Shown one piece after another: positions 41,588 to 50,388 of a stretch of DNA of 64,000 bases; the stretch's first letter is position 1; each line of letters starts with the position of its first letter. The notes beneath the pieces were generated by a model. The model was not told where the DNA came from and searched no databases. It saw only the letters and a list, made by a program, of their open reading frames with translations. Source of the DNA: Mesorhizobium sp. Root102 (GTDB taxonomy: Bacteria; Pseudomonadota; Alphaproteobacteria; Rhizobiales; Rhizobiaceae). The stretch is from the NCBI RefSeq assembly GCF_001425625.1, contig NZ_LMCP01000019.1:1-64000 (forward strand). The letters are read 5' to 3'. The position numbers and the translations under genes are program-made.

Positions 41588-42931
41588 ATGATCAACCAGA
41601 ACTGGTGGTTCACGACCTTACTGACCAAGCAGTTCAAATATTGCCCGCCCTTGAATCGGTCGATCAAGTGCGACGTGCTGATCGTTGGCGGAGGAATGAG
41701 CGGCATGAGTGCGGCGGTGGAATTCCTGCAAAAGGGGTTCAGCGTCGTCCTGATCGAAAAGAATATCGTTGGCGGGAGTTCTTCGGGCCGCAGTGCCGGC
41801 TTCTTGACCCCGGACAGCGAACTGGAATTGCACCAACTGGTTCGCAGATACGGAACCGATGCCGCGCGGGAAATATGGGAGATGCCCTGTCGAGGAATTG
41901 ATCGCGTCGTGCAAGCCATCAAGAAGAACGACGTTGAATGCGGGTTGCTCGAACAGGATTCGCTCTTTCTAGGCCTTGGCAAGGGTGGCAAGGAGGCAGT
42001 CGTATCGGAAAGGGAATGCAGAGAGAGCGTAGGGTTTACGGACCAGAGAACCTACGATGAGAGCGAGCTAAAGGGCATTCTCGGTGCCGAGGGATTTACC
42101 GCAGGCATTCGGTACACCGGAACTTACGGGATCAACCCGCTGCTGTGCTTGCAGGGTTTCAAGGACATCCTTATCGATCATGGCATGCAGGTCTTTGAGA
42201 GCACCGAGATGGTGCGGATTGAGGACCACACGGCTTACACGCATGGCGGCAGCGTCACGGCGGACCGCATCATAATCGCGGTCGATAAGCTGGACAGATC
42301 CGTCAGTCCCCTGGCCGGGGAAATCTTTCATGCCCAGACGTTCATGAGCGTCACCGAACCCTTGACGGACAGGGAACTCGGCCTGCTGTTCCCGGGCGGA
42401 AAACAGATGCAGTGCTGGGATTCCAAGCTCGTCTATTCCTACTTCAGATTGACAGGAGACAACCGGCTTTTGTTGGGAGGCGGAAGCGCCCTAACCACTT
42501 TTCTTCCAGGCGCCTACAATGGCCATTCAGTCATCCGTAAAGTGATCAAGGAATTCAAAGAGCATTTCCCATTCCTGAGGGATTTGAACTTTAATCAATT
42601 CTGGCCCGGCCTCATCGATACGTCCCGGGATTTGCTTCCCATCATCGTGAAGCCACCGGCACAGCCACACCTGCAGTTCATTCTTGGCATTGTTGGGCTG
42701 CCTTGGGCTGCTTTCTCCGGCAGTTTTGCCGCCAGAAACATTCTGGGCGAAGCCGCGGAAGATTACGAAAAGTACTATCCATATTTTTCAAACCGCCGGC
42801 ACTTTGCCCTTCCCAGCGGATTGGGAAAGATAATCGGCAAGCCAGCGCTTTTTTCTCTCACGAACAGCTGGGCGAAATTCTGGCAGGTTGACGCAAAGCG
42901 AAAACCGGTCTCGATGAAGGATGAGTTCTAG
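41588..42931 (+). CDS. FAD-dependent oxidoreductase (DAO family)
   Basis: A 447-residue cytoplasmic flavoenzyme with the dinucleotide motif DVLIVGGGMSGMSAAVEFL at about residue 30. The DAO-type arginine-glycine stretch GGSSSGRSAGFLTP and the C-terminal FAD motif (FILGIVGLPWAAFSG) are also present. The layout matches glycine/D-amino acid oxidase-like and PuuB-like enzymes that oxidise amines or amino acids. It is the only clearly cytoplasmic enzyme in the 22-46 kb envelope region. Substrate unknown. Confidence 0.85.
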   Translation: MINQNWWFTTLLTKQFKYCPPLNRSIKCDVLIVGGGMSGMSAAVEFLQKGFSVVLIEKNIVGGSSSGRSAGFLTPDSELELHQLVRRYGTDAAREIWEMPCRGIDRVVQAIKKNDVECGLLEQDSLFLGLGKGGKEAVVSERECRESVGFTDQRTYDESELKGILGAEGFTAGIRYTGTYGINPLLCLQGFKDILIDHGMQVFESTEMVRIEDHTAYTHGGSVTADRIIIAVDKLDRSVSPLAGEIFHAQTFMSVTEPLTDRELGLLFPGGKQMQCWDSKLVYSYFRLTGDNRLLLGGGSALTTFLPGAYNGHSVIRKVIKEFKEHFPFLRDLNFNQFWPGLIDTSRDLLPIIVKPPAQPHLQFILGIVGLPWAAFSGSFAARNILGEAAEDYEKYYPYFSNRRHFALPSGLGKIIGKPALFSLTNSWAKFWQVDAKRKPVSMKDEF

Positions 42932-43006
42932 CGGCATTTTCTCACTAAGCTGATAATGCGAAATGCAAAAAAAGAGAGGCGGTGTAGGAACGCACCGACA
43001 TTGCAA

Positions 43007-43270
43007 ATGTGGAAGAGCTTCGTCGTCGCCATCGCTGTTCTTGCCTTGGAGCGTTCGGCCTCGGCCGCCAGCGTGGTTAACAAGGATACCAAGATCCGCA
43101 CGATGATCGTGACGGAAGGCGGCGGTAAGACGAAGCTGGCACTGCACGCCGGCGAAGCCGTGGAATTCTGCCCGAACGGTTGTTTCGTCACCTGGCCTAG
43201 TGGTGACCTTGAGGCCTTGACCGGGTCGGAAACGATCGAGATTTCGGGCGGCATCGCCCGCATCAAGTAA
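43007..43270 (+). CDS. Small secreted protein, unknown function
   Basis: An 87-residue protein with a signal peptide (MWKSFVVAIAVLALERSASA). The mature part is about 65 residues with two cysteine-side motifs (EFCPNGCFVTWPSGD) and a threonine/glycine-rich strand. The start at 43007 begins the signal peptide. The frame opens at 42956. I recognise no family beyond similarity to small rhizobial periplasmic proteins. Confidence 0.65.
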   Translation: MWKSFVVAIAVLALERSASAASVVNKDTKIRTMIVTEGGGKTKLALHAGEAVEFCPNGCFVTWPSGDLEALTGSETIEISGGIARIK

Positions 43271-43476
43271 AATCGGCGGCATGAGGCATTTTAACTTAAC
43301 ATTGGACAATTAGCCAACGGTCAAAGCCTGACGAACGTGCCAGCAGTTGCGCAAAACAGAGGATTCCGATACTTCATTTGGCAGTGTGGAGCGGCACGCC
43401 CATCAGTCCTCGGGTGCCATTATCGTGGCAATCAGTATCGGCCGATTTTGTCGAGGTTTCACACTTGGGGGGCGTT

Positions 43477-44787
43477 TTGACAACCGGCGTTATAAGTAAA
43501 TTAGAAGTCGGGCGTACCACCAACGCATTGCTGGTATTTGCATTGGTCGGCCTGCTTTTCGGCTGCGCGTCCCGCCCGACGAATGTCTTGTTGCCGGTGG
43601 CCGATACGTCCGCGTCATCGAGCAAGGTGGAGATGCTGGTGACGACGACCCGCGCTCGCTCTGACAATCCGGCCGAGATGTATACGGGCGAGCGCGGAAG
43701 CGCTCCGTCGTTTGCGGACGTTACGGTGTCGATCCCGCCGGCGTCGGTGCGCAAGGTCGGCGAGGTCGCCTGGCCCAAGAAGCTGCCCTCAAACCCTGCA
43801 ACTGATTTCGCGGTGGTGAAAGCCGAAGAACTAACACGGGATGGCGCGAAGGAATGGCTGCACGCTACTGTCAGGAAGAGCCCGGACCACAGCGCGCTGG
43901 TCTTCATCCATGGCTTCAACAACCGCTTCGAAGACTCTCTTTATCGCTTTGCGCAGATCGCTCACGATACGGGCACCGACAGCGCACCGATCCTGGTCAC
44001 ATGGCCTTCCCGAGGCAGCACGCTGGCCTATGGCTACGATCGCGAAAGCACCAACTACACGCGAGATGCGCTCGAGACGCTGTTCCAGTATCTCGCTCAC
44101 GATCCCGAAGTAAAAGAGGTTTCGATCCTCGCCCATTCGATGGGTAATTGGCTTGCCTTGGAATCCTTGCGCCAGATGGCCATCCGCAATGGCGGACTGC
44201 CGGCGAAGTTCAAGAACGTTATGCTGGCCGCACCCGATGTCGATGTCGACGTGTTTCGCACGCAGATTGCCGACATGGGCAAACAGCACCCCCAGTTCAC
44301 CCTCTTTGTCTCGCAGGACGATCGTGCGCTTGCCTTTTCGCGACGGGTTTGGGGCAACATCCCGCGGCTTGGATCCATCGACCCGGAACAGGCTCCCTAC
44401 AAGGAAGAACTCGCGAGCAACAACGTAACCGTCATCGACCTGACGAAGGTCAAATCCGGCGACAGTCTGAACCACGGCAAGTTCGCCTCGTCACCGCAGA
44501 TCGTGCAATTGATTGGGGCGCGGATGGCTGCCGGCCAGACCCTGACCGATAGCAGGGTGGGCCTTGGCGACACCATCGTGCAAGCGACGACCGGTGCAGC
44601 ATCGGCGGCTGGCAGCGCGGCAGGCTTGGTGATTGCGGCTCCGGTTGCAATGGTCGATCAGAACACCAGGGAAAACTACGGCAATGAGGTCGAGAACCTG
44701 ACCGGCTCGCAAAGCAGTAAGAAAACGAATGCGGGCAGCAAGAATTGCAACCTGCCCGCGGCATCCACAAAAGGGTGCAGGAAATAG
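43477..44787 (+). CDS. DUF900-type alpha/beta-hydrolase lipoprotein
   Basis: A 436-residue protein. The probable TTG start at 43477 follows a gggggg ribosome site and precedes a signal peptide with lipobox LLFGC. The DUF900 hydrolase domain covers about residues 60-340, with the oxyanion-side HGFNNRFEDSL and the nucleophile motif LAHSMGNW. The family is uncharacterised, with predicted serine esterase or lipase activity at the envelope. A piece of its 3' part is duplicated at 26871-26955. The C-terminal tail (about 60 residues, Asn/Lys-rich, two cysteines) is variable. The exact start is uncertain; the frame is open from 43378. Confidence 0.82.
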   Translation: MTTGVISKLEVGRTTNALLVFALVGLLFGCASRPTNVLLPVADTSASSSKVEMLVTTTRARSDNPAEMYTGERGSAPSFADVTVSIPPASVRKVGEVAWPKKLPSNPATDFAVVKAEELTRDGAKEWLHATVRKSPDHSALVFIHGFNNRFEDSLYRFAQIAHDTGTDSAPILVTWPSRGSTLAYGYDRESTNYTRDALETLFQYLAHDPEVKEVSILAHSMGNWLALESLRQMAIRNGGLPAKFKNVMLAAPDVDVDVFRTQIADMGKQHPQFTLFVSQDDRALAFSRRVWGNIPRLGSIDPEQAPYKEELASNNVTVIDLTKVKSGDSLNHGKFASSPQIVQLIGARMAAGQTLTDSRVGLGDTIVQATTGAASAAGSAAGLVIAAPVAMVDQNTRENYGNEVENLTGSQSSKKTNAGSKNCNLPAASTKGCRK

Positions 44788-44939
44788 CGGTTCAACGAAG
44801 TCAAGGCGGCAGCGAAGCTTATTGATGCCTCATCTCGAAGTTGCTTGAACGTTCCGTGAGAATGGCATTCAGAGGGCAGAGAGCGAGCCACACCTGAAGC
44901 GACGCGTCTGCTGTTCCCATCTGGCTGGAAGGGAAATGA

Positions 44940-45950
44940 ATGCATCGCATCGCTCGGATATCGCGCGCCACCTTCCTGTCACTAGCCGTTGCAATTTTGA
45001 CCGCCTGGGCCGGACTTGCCATGTGGCACCGCCTGCCTGCGGCAGAGGCTGGGCGGGCTGTGGCCTGCGCCCTTTTCATCCTATTTGGCATCGGCACCGT
45101 CATTGCCCTCTTCGGCCGTTTTCGCTTCAGGGCGTTCGTCCTGTTTCTGTCTGCGTTCGCTGCGGTTCTGGTTTGGTGGAGCACCATCAAGCCTTTGGGC
45201 GACGCCGACTGGGCGCCAGATGTCGCCCGTCAGGTAACCGGCACCCGCGACGGAAACCTGTTGACGCTGAAAGACGTGCGCGACTTCGAATGGCGCAGCG
45301 ACACCGATTTCACCGAACGTTGGACAAGCCGGACCTACGACCTTTCCACCGTTCAGAGCGTCGACCTCTTCATGTCCTATTGGGCTGGACCGAAAATGGC
45401 CCATGTCATCATGAGCTTCGGCTTCTCCGACGGTGAATATCTTGCCTGGTCCATTGAGGTGCGGCGTCGTGTCGGCGGCGAGTTTTCGCCTATAGCGGAC
45501 CTGTTCAAGAGCAATCCCCTGGTCGTTATCGCGGCCGACGAGCGGGACGTCGTCGGCGTCAGGTCAAATGTTCGGGGAGAGGATGTCCAGATCTATCGCC
45601 TGAGAGCGTCGCCGGACGCGGCCCGCGCGCTTCTGCTGGAATACGTCTCGGATGCAAATGCGCTTGCCGCGGCACCTGCGTTCTACAACTCCATCACGAC
45701 TAATTGCACGACGACGATCGTCAAGATGATGCGAGCGGTCGGTGATCCAATTCCTTTCGACTGGCGCCTCATCGTCAACGGCTATCTGCCCGAATATGCG
45801 TACGACCGGGGTGCACTCGACACCCGCTTGCCAGTGTCGACCTTGAGGGAGCTAGCTCACATAGACGACCGTGCGCGGAATTCCGGCCTGTCGCCGGATT
45901 TTTCGAGATTGATCCGGGTTGGTGTGCCGTCTCCTCACCTAGGCTATTGA
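44940..45950 (+). CDS. DUF4105 membrane protein (Lnb-like N-terminal periplasmic domain)
   Basis: A 336-residue protein with three N-terminal membrane helices (SLAVAILTAWAGLAMW, ACALFILFGIGTVIALF and FVLFLSAFAAVLVWW). A soluble DUF4105 domain follows (about 100-300), with the conserved histidine MAHVIMSFGFSD and a cysteine-containing YNSITTNCTTTIVKM. The pair resembles a papain/NlpC-like Cys-His arrangement, and DUF4105 has been linked to Lnb lipoprotein N-acyltransferase. If so, it would act on lipoproteins in the periplasm. Several lipoproteins lie close by. Confidence 0.8.
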   Translation: MHRIARISRATFLSLAVAILTAWAGLAMWHRLPAAEAGRAVACALFILFGIGTVIALFGRFRFRAFVLFLSAFAAVLVWWSTIKPLGDADWAPDVARQVTGTRDGNLLTLKDVRDFEWRSDTDFTERWTSRTYDLSTVQSVDLFMSYWAGPKMAHVIMSFGFSDGEYLAWSIEVRRRVGGEFSPIADLFKSNPLVVIAADERDVVGVRSNVRGEDVQIYRLRASPDAARALLLEYVSDANALAAAPAFYNSITTNCTTTIVKMMRAVGDPIPFDWRLIVNGYLPEYAYDRGALDTRLPVSTLRELAHIDDRARNSGLSPDFSRLIRVGVPSPHLGY

Positions 45951-46094
45951 TCTCCAAAGGCGTTGCTGGTGGGCGAAGCGCCAAGGAAGGTTGTCTCGCC
46001 GATCTCGCATTGGGGGTAAGCTGGTCAAGCAGCGCAGTTGTTTTTTGCATGCCGAGACGTTCAGCCAGAGCGTCGGGACGGGGGAATCGAGCCG

Positions 46095-47345
46095 ATGGCC
46101 GCGGACCATGTTGAATTCTCGGAACTTGCAACGCTGATCATTGGTCTGATCGCGTTGGTCGCGGGGACGCGCATCCGTCAAATGGTTCCAGTGCTGAAAC
46201 GCATCGACATGCCCAACGCCGTGATCGGAGCCATGATAGTGGCTCTGCTGGTTCTTCTGGCTCAGGTCATCTTTGGAGCCGAGGTCGCCTTCGGCACAAA
46301 ACTCCGCGATCTCCTGTTGCTTGTCTTCTTCACGACGATCGGCCTGTCCGCGAAGTTGAAAGCGCTGCGAGCCGGTGGTCGTCCACTGGTCATCCTCTGC
46401 GCGGTGACAGTGCTTCTGCTGGTCTGCCAGAATCTGGTTGGCATCGGTGTCGCTACGGCTTGGGGTGCACCCCCCTTCTACGGGCTCCTTGCCGGGAGCC
46501 TTTCCTTCGTTGGTGGGCCAGGAACGGCACTTGCCTGGGCGAAGGAGGCGGAGGCCGTCGGGCTTCAGAACGCGCAAGCGGTCGGAGCCGGCGCGGCGAC
46601 TTTTGCAGTCATCACCGGCGCACTGGTGTCGGGACCGATTACCGGCTGGCTGATCGGGCGTCACAAACTCTCCCCGGTTGCGGCACCGCAGGCCGAGGTC
46701 TCCTTCGCCGAGCCGCAAAAGGAGGCGCCGGCAGCAGTTCAGGAGGATCGCGGGAACCTTGAGAGTATTGTGGCGACCATCCTGATTGTTGCGGTATCGG
46801 TCTTTCTTGGCGACAAGCTCAATAGCTGGGCCAAGGACGCAGGATTGTTGCTGCCTGGCTTCCTGTCGGCGATGCTCGCGGGAGTTTTCCTGACGAACCT
46901 GGTTGACTGGACTCGCATCCGGCTGGACTTCGAGCCAATTCAAAAGGGCGGCGAGGTCGCTCTGAACCTGTTTCTGGTGCTCAGCCTCATGAGCACAAAG
47001 CTGATTGCCGTCGCCGCTATCCTCGGACCACTTTTCGTCAACGTGCTGCTGCAGATCATCGTTATCGTGGCGATTGCCTATTTCATTCTGTTCCGGCTGC
47101 TCGGCCGTGACTATGAGGCAGCAGTCACGGTCGGCGGGTTCCTCGGCTTCGGGATATCTTCAATGCCCGTTGCGATGGCCACCATGGACGAGGTGGCGCG
47201 CCGTTACGGACCCGCCCCGAAGGCGTTCTTGCTGATCACCTTGGCAGGATCGTTCTTCGTTGATCTTGCCAATGCACTCGTTGCCAAGACATTCCTGACT
47301 TTGCCACTTTTCGACATGAAGGCACTGGGCATCGCAGGGCATTGA
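46095..47345 (+). CDS. gltS: Sodium/glutamate symporter
   Basis: A 416-residue protein with about ten helices and the GltS pattern SLSFVGGPGTALAWA in the first half. The family usually has paired GGxGTA and Gly/Ser-rich re-entrant loops: VGGFLGFGISSMPVAMATMDEV forms the second. It imports glutamate with sodium. The charged loop near residues 205-235 is longer than in the enterobacterial protein. The ATG at 46095 was chosen by position of helix 1. Confidence 0.88.
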   Translation: MAADHVEFSELATLIIGLIALVAGTRIRQMVPVLKRIDMPNAVIGAMIVALLVLLAQVIFGAEVAFGTKLRDLLLLVFFTTIGLSAKLKALRAGGRPLVILCAVTVLLLVCQNLVGIGVATAWGAPPFYGLLAGSLSFVGGPGTALAWAKEAEAVGLQNAQAVGAGAATFAVITGALVSGPITGWLIGRHKLSPVAAPQAEVSFAEPQKEAPAAVQEDRGNLESIVATILIVAVSVFLGDKLNSWAKDAGLLLPGFLSAMLAGVFLTNLVDWTRIRLDFEPIQKGGEVALNLFLVLSLMSTKLIAVAAILGPLFVNVLLQIIVIVAIAYFILFRLLGRDYEAAVTVGGFLGFGISSMPVAMATMDEVARRYGPAPKAFLLITLAGSFFVDLANALVAKTFLTLPLFDMKALGIAGH

Positions 47346-47622
47346 TTTCCGACAAAGGCGGTAGAATGAGCGGCAAGCTGTCGACTGGGCGTAGCGACGC
47401 CGCTAGCCGCCCCAAAGCGGACTCGCTATGCTATTGCAAGTTCTGTCGGCCCCATAGGCAGCGGTGATCTTCGCGCGGTTCAAAAGCAACAGGTGAATGC
47501 GCATTGGGCGCAACTGGTTTGCTGCTCGTTCAGAGCGAACAACTCGCCCTGCGGAGCAATTTGCACCTGGCGTTGGGCGGCAGTATTGAGGCGCAACCGC
47601 AGTCCACCGCAGAGACCCCGCC

Positions 47623-48939
47623 ATGAATGATACTGCCACTACCGATGCGACTGGTCGATCGGACAACGCCGCTGCTGACACGCATCGGAAGGCGCTTGAG
47701 GTCAATCTCGACGCAACGAGTTTCGGTTCGTTCGCCGAGATCGGCGCGGGTCAGGAAGTGGCGCGATGGTATCTGCGCGTTGGCGCCGCGTCTGGCACGG
47801 TGGCCAAGACCGTCTCAGCCTACGACAAGGAAGTGAGCGACGACCTATACGGCTCCGGAACACGCTACGTGTCCAGGCCGCGGCTCGAGACGATGCTCGA
47901 TCATGAATGGAAATCGCTTGTGCAACAGATCGGTGACACGCGTGGCAAAGATACGCGCTTGTTTGCTTTCGCCGATACCATCGCCGCCCGCAACTTTGCG
48001 GGCACCAACGATTGCCACGGCTGGATCGGCGTCCGCTTTCAGGATCACCCGCGGGCTGAGGCGAGCGACATTCTGCTGCACGTAAACCTTCGCGATAATG
48101 CAAACCTGCTTCAGCAGGAGGCGGTGGGCATTCTCGGTGTGAACCTGCTGCATGCGCTGCTGATTGAGCGCGCAGCCCCCGGCGATTTGCCCGCGAGGAT
48201 GTTCGACAGCCTTGCAAATGATCGCCTCGAAATTGATCAGATCGTGATGCGAGGCCGCGCGTTCGCGGGTTGCGACATGCGCGAACTGCACAAGGCCTTG
48301 GCACGCGACGGCAGGGCTGAGGCGGTGACGCTCGACAGTGATGGCGTGGCCGTCGCTGCGAACGAGTTTCTCTATAAGAAGTCTGTGGCCATCGTACCGC
48401 TGGCGAGCGACCCGCGCGACGACCTTTCGCCAGAAGCGATTGCGGCGTGCCTGGCAACGCTCCGCCGCGAGGTCGCTGGGAATCCTGAGGTGAAGGATGT
48501 CATCGATGTACGCCTGATGGTCGTCGATTCTGATTCCCCGCTGCCTGCAATGGGCAAGGGCGCGGCGATGATGATGCGGCACCGCCAGTTGTACCGCGCC
48601 ACCGCATTCGTGCGTCGATACACACAGGCGCCTTTGCGTTTTGCCGTGCCGCTGCCTGCGTTGATACGGGTTCTAGACGATGTGAGATACCAGCACCTGG
48701 AAGGCCGCCTGCTCGAGGGTATCGCGCGGCTTTTTGGCTCCAACGTACGAGTACTGGCCTATCCATGCCCTCGAGAGGAGTTGCTTCCCCTGCTGGAAAC
48801 TGAGCTGGGACGCGGATGGGAGGTTGACGATGGCCGGCAATGGATAACTGCCGATCAGTTGCGCCCCGCACCCCCTCTACTGCATCTTTATGAATATCTG
48901 CTGGCCAGCGGCTTCCTAGTTGCCATACCTCCCAGCTAG
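47623..48939 (+). CDS. Conserved uncharacterised protein
   Basis: A 438-residue soluble protein without a signal peptide (LEVNLDATSFGSFAEIGAGQEVARW, GWIGVRFQDHPR, DILLHVNLRD, LYRATAFVRRY). Similar proteins occur in several bacterial phyla and are often misnamed TonB-dependent receptors, but there is no barrel or plug here. An enzymatic or nucleotide-binding role is possible: the C-terminal YPCPREELL segment is well defined. I cannot assign a function. From 47346 to 47622 I see no gene. Confidence 0.75.
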   Translation: MNDTATTDATGRSDNAAADTHRKALEVNLDATSFGSFAEIGAGQEVARWYLRVGAASGTVAKTVSAYDKEVSDDLYGSGTRYVSRPRLETMLDHEWKSLVQQIGDTRGKDTRLFAFADTIAARNFAGTNDCHGWIGVRFQDHPRAEASDILLHVNLRDNANLLQQEAVGILGVNLLHALLIERAAPGDLPARMFDSLANDRLEIDQIVMRGRAFAGCDMRELHKALARDGRAEAVTLDSDGVAVAANEFLYKKSVAIVPLASDPRDDLSPEAIAACLATLRREVAGNPEVKDVIDVRLMVVDSDSPLPAMGKGAAMMMRHRQLYRATAFVRRYTQAPLRFAVPLPALIRVLDDVRYQHLEGRLLEGIARLFGSNVRVLAYPCPREELLPLLETELGRGWEVDDGRQWITADQLRPAPPLLHLYEYLLASGFLVAIPPS

Positions 48940-49068
48940 CGATGGTATGTCGTGCAAACTTCTCAACACTCGCCGCTCCGCAACCACATAACACTACCGT
49001 CGAATGGGCCATTGTTGTTTAGCAGCGTACTGCTTACCGTGAGGCGTTCGAACAGAGAGCTGCATGAG

Positions 49069-49263
49069 ATGTTGGTGTTCCGGAAATCGAGCAGAAGAAA
49101 GCCACAAGAAACGCCTGACAGGCGGCGTAAATCAATTGTTCTTACGAGCATAGCCGAACCATCATTGGTGGTCGTCGTGGAGTCGTCGGCAGAGCACGGG
49201 AGCCATGAAGTGTTCGACCGCCTGATCGCCAACGGATTTCACATGACCTTGCACGACGATTGA
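49069..49263 (+). CDS. Small ORF, doubtful
   Basis: A 64-codon frame beginning at ATG 49069 (MLVFRKSSRRKPQETPD onward). Composition is ordinary and no family is recognised. The gap 48940-49335 otherwise shows nothing. It could be a remnant or a non-coding stretch. Confidence 0.25.
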   Translation: MLVFRKSSRRKPQETPDRRRKSIVLTSIAEPSLVVVVESSAEHGSHEVFDRLIANGFHMTLHDD

Positions 49264-49335
49264 TGCTGCAAATCGACAATTGGGTCCGAATAGCTGCGAA
49301 ATAAACGCGCCATGCACGAGGGCGTGAAATGATCC

Positions 49336-49635
49336 TCAAGGAGATCGATTGAAGCTCGGTTCCTCACACCGATAGACGCGGCATTGACCATCGCGCGTCG
49401 GGACCGAGGCGGCGGTCGGTACGTCCGGCCAGTCGCATTCGTTGCCAAACTGGCGGACGTATCGATCGTAGGTGTTGCGGCCGGTGGTCAGAACCACCGA
49501 GCGATGGCTTTTGATCTGGGCCTGCGTCTGTTCGCAGGTCATCACGCGTGTGTCCGGTCGCGCATCGGCGACGCTCGTGACACAAACTGCTACCCCGGCA
49601 AGAAAGGCGATCGACAGACTTTTCACGGCCAACAC
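49336..49635 (-). CDS. Rhizobial small secreted protein (Cys-rich, VVLTTG family)
   Basis: A 99-residue protein from the GTG at 49635 (ggag upstream). It has a signal peptide (SLSIAFLAGVAVCVTSVADA) and a mature part with the pattern CEQTQAQIKSHRSVVLTTGRNTYDRYV. Four well-placed cysteines are present, ending CRVYRCEEPSF. This small family is common and multi-copy in rhizobia. Its function is unknown. The longer frame (from 49683) lacks a good start. Confidence 0.75.
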   Translation of the reverse strand: MLAVKSLSIAFLAGVAVCVTSVADARPDTRVMTCEQTQAQIKSHRSVVLTTGRNTYDRYVRQFGNECDWPDVPTAASVPTRDGQCRVYRCEEPSFNRSP

Positions 49636-49749
49636 AACGGAACTCCCGATCGATGAATATGGACCGGTCCTGGAAAACGGCAAGGATATTTCGACCGACG
49701 AAATCGCGGGCTGGGAAAGACTCGCGCCAAATATGCGAAGAATAAGCCG

Positions 49750-49842
49750 ATGACCGACAAGCCGGTAACGACTTACGTGGTGAGCGTGTTCGAGAAGCCG
49801 CCTGGGGCGACAGCTGGCGTGACGATACGGGAAGATCCTTAA
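49750..49842 (+). CDS. Very small ORF, doubtful
   Basis: A 30-codon frame (KPVTTYVVSVFEKPPGATAG then VTIREDP) with good coding-like composition, following an open stretch of the same strand. It may be the tail of a lost gene. No assignment is possible. Confidence 0.2.
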   Translation: MTDKPVTTYVVSVFEKPPGATAGVTIREDP

Positions 49843-49943
49843 TTTTGGTCCACGAAGAATCCAATGAAATCAGTGTTTCTGGTACATCCTCCGGGCCTGC
49901 CATGACCATTGATTTCGCAACGAAAAAATGCATCTATTTGAAG

Positions 49944-50245
49944 CAGTGACGGTACTTTTCGAGGCGGGCTAAGGCGCCGTCGAACGCCGCAAATTGCAAA
50001 AATCGCCCGATTGGTCACGATAGTTGGTGAAACCTGAAATATTTTTGCGGCGATTTTCCGTTTAAAATCAAAAGCGCAACTTTTTGACGGTCCATGGGTC
50101 GGCGTTGCACGTCTCAAATAAGAAAAAACCCAACTAGATCAATGACCTACCTGGGTTAGAAATAATCGAGTGGGACGCGGGCGAAGCTCGTGACGCGTCC
50201 GTCCGTGCCGACGGACACAGTCTACAAGGTGGCGGCATCAAACGC
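49944..50245. repeat. Degenerate repeat region (right copy)
   Basis: Two blocks match the left copy at 19.07-19.57 kb. The block gtgacggtacttttcgag at 49946 (left: gtgacggtacatttcgag) is followed by a similar cgcc..tcg.acg stretch. The block at 50183-50240 contains gaagctcgtga, cgtccgtgccg and tctaca. The spacer between the blocks is shorter than on the left. The sequence 49843-50250 contains no gene. Confidence 0.65.
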
Positions 50246-50250
50246 CGGCC

Positions 50251-50388
50251 CACAAGGCGAAAGAGTATCCAGACCGTCTGTCCGGCGGCCAGCAGCAGCG
50301 CGTGGCCATCGTCCGGGCGCTGGCGATGAGCCCGATGATCATGCTGCTTGACGAGATCACCTCGGCGCTTGATCCCGAGCTAAACTAG
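50251..50388 (+). pseudogene. Internal fragment of an amino-acid-type ABC transporter ATPase
   Basis: The frame reads KEYPDRLSGGQQQRVAIVRA, then LAMSPMIMLLDEITSALDPEL, and then a stop. It is the signature motif, Walker B and D-loop of a GlnQ-like polar amino acid ABC ATPase. About 45 residues remain of an expected 240-250: Walker A and the C-terminal part are absent. It borders the right repeat copy. The rest of 50389-50718 shows no convincing gene. Confidence 0.85.
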
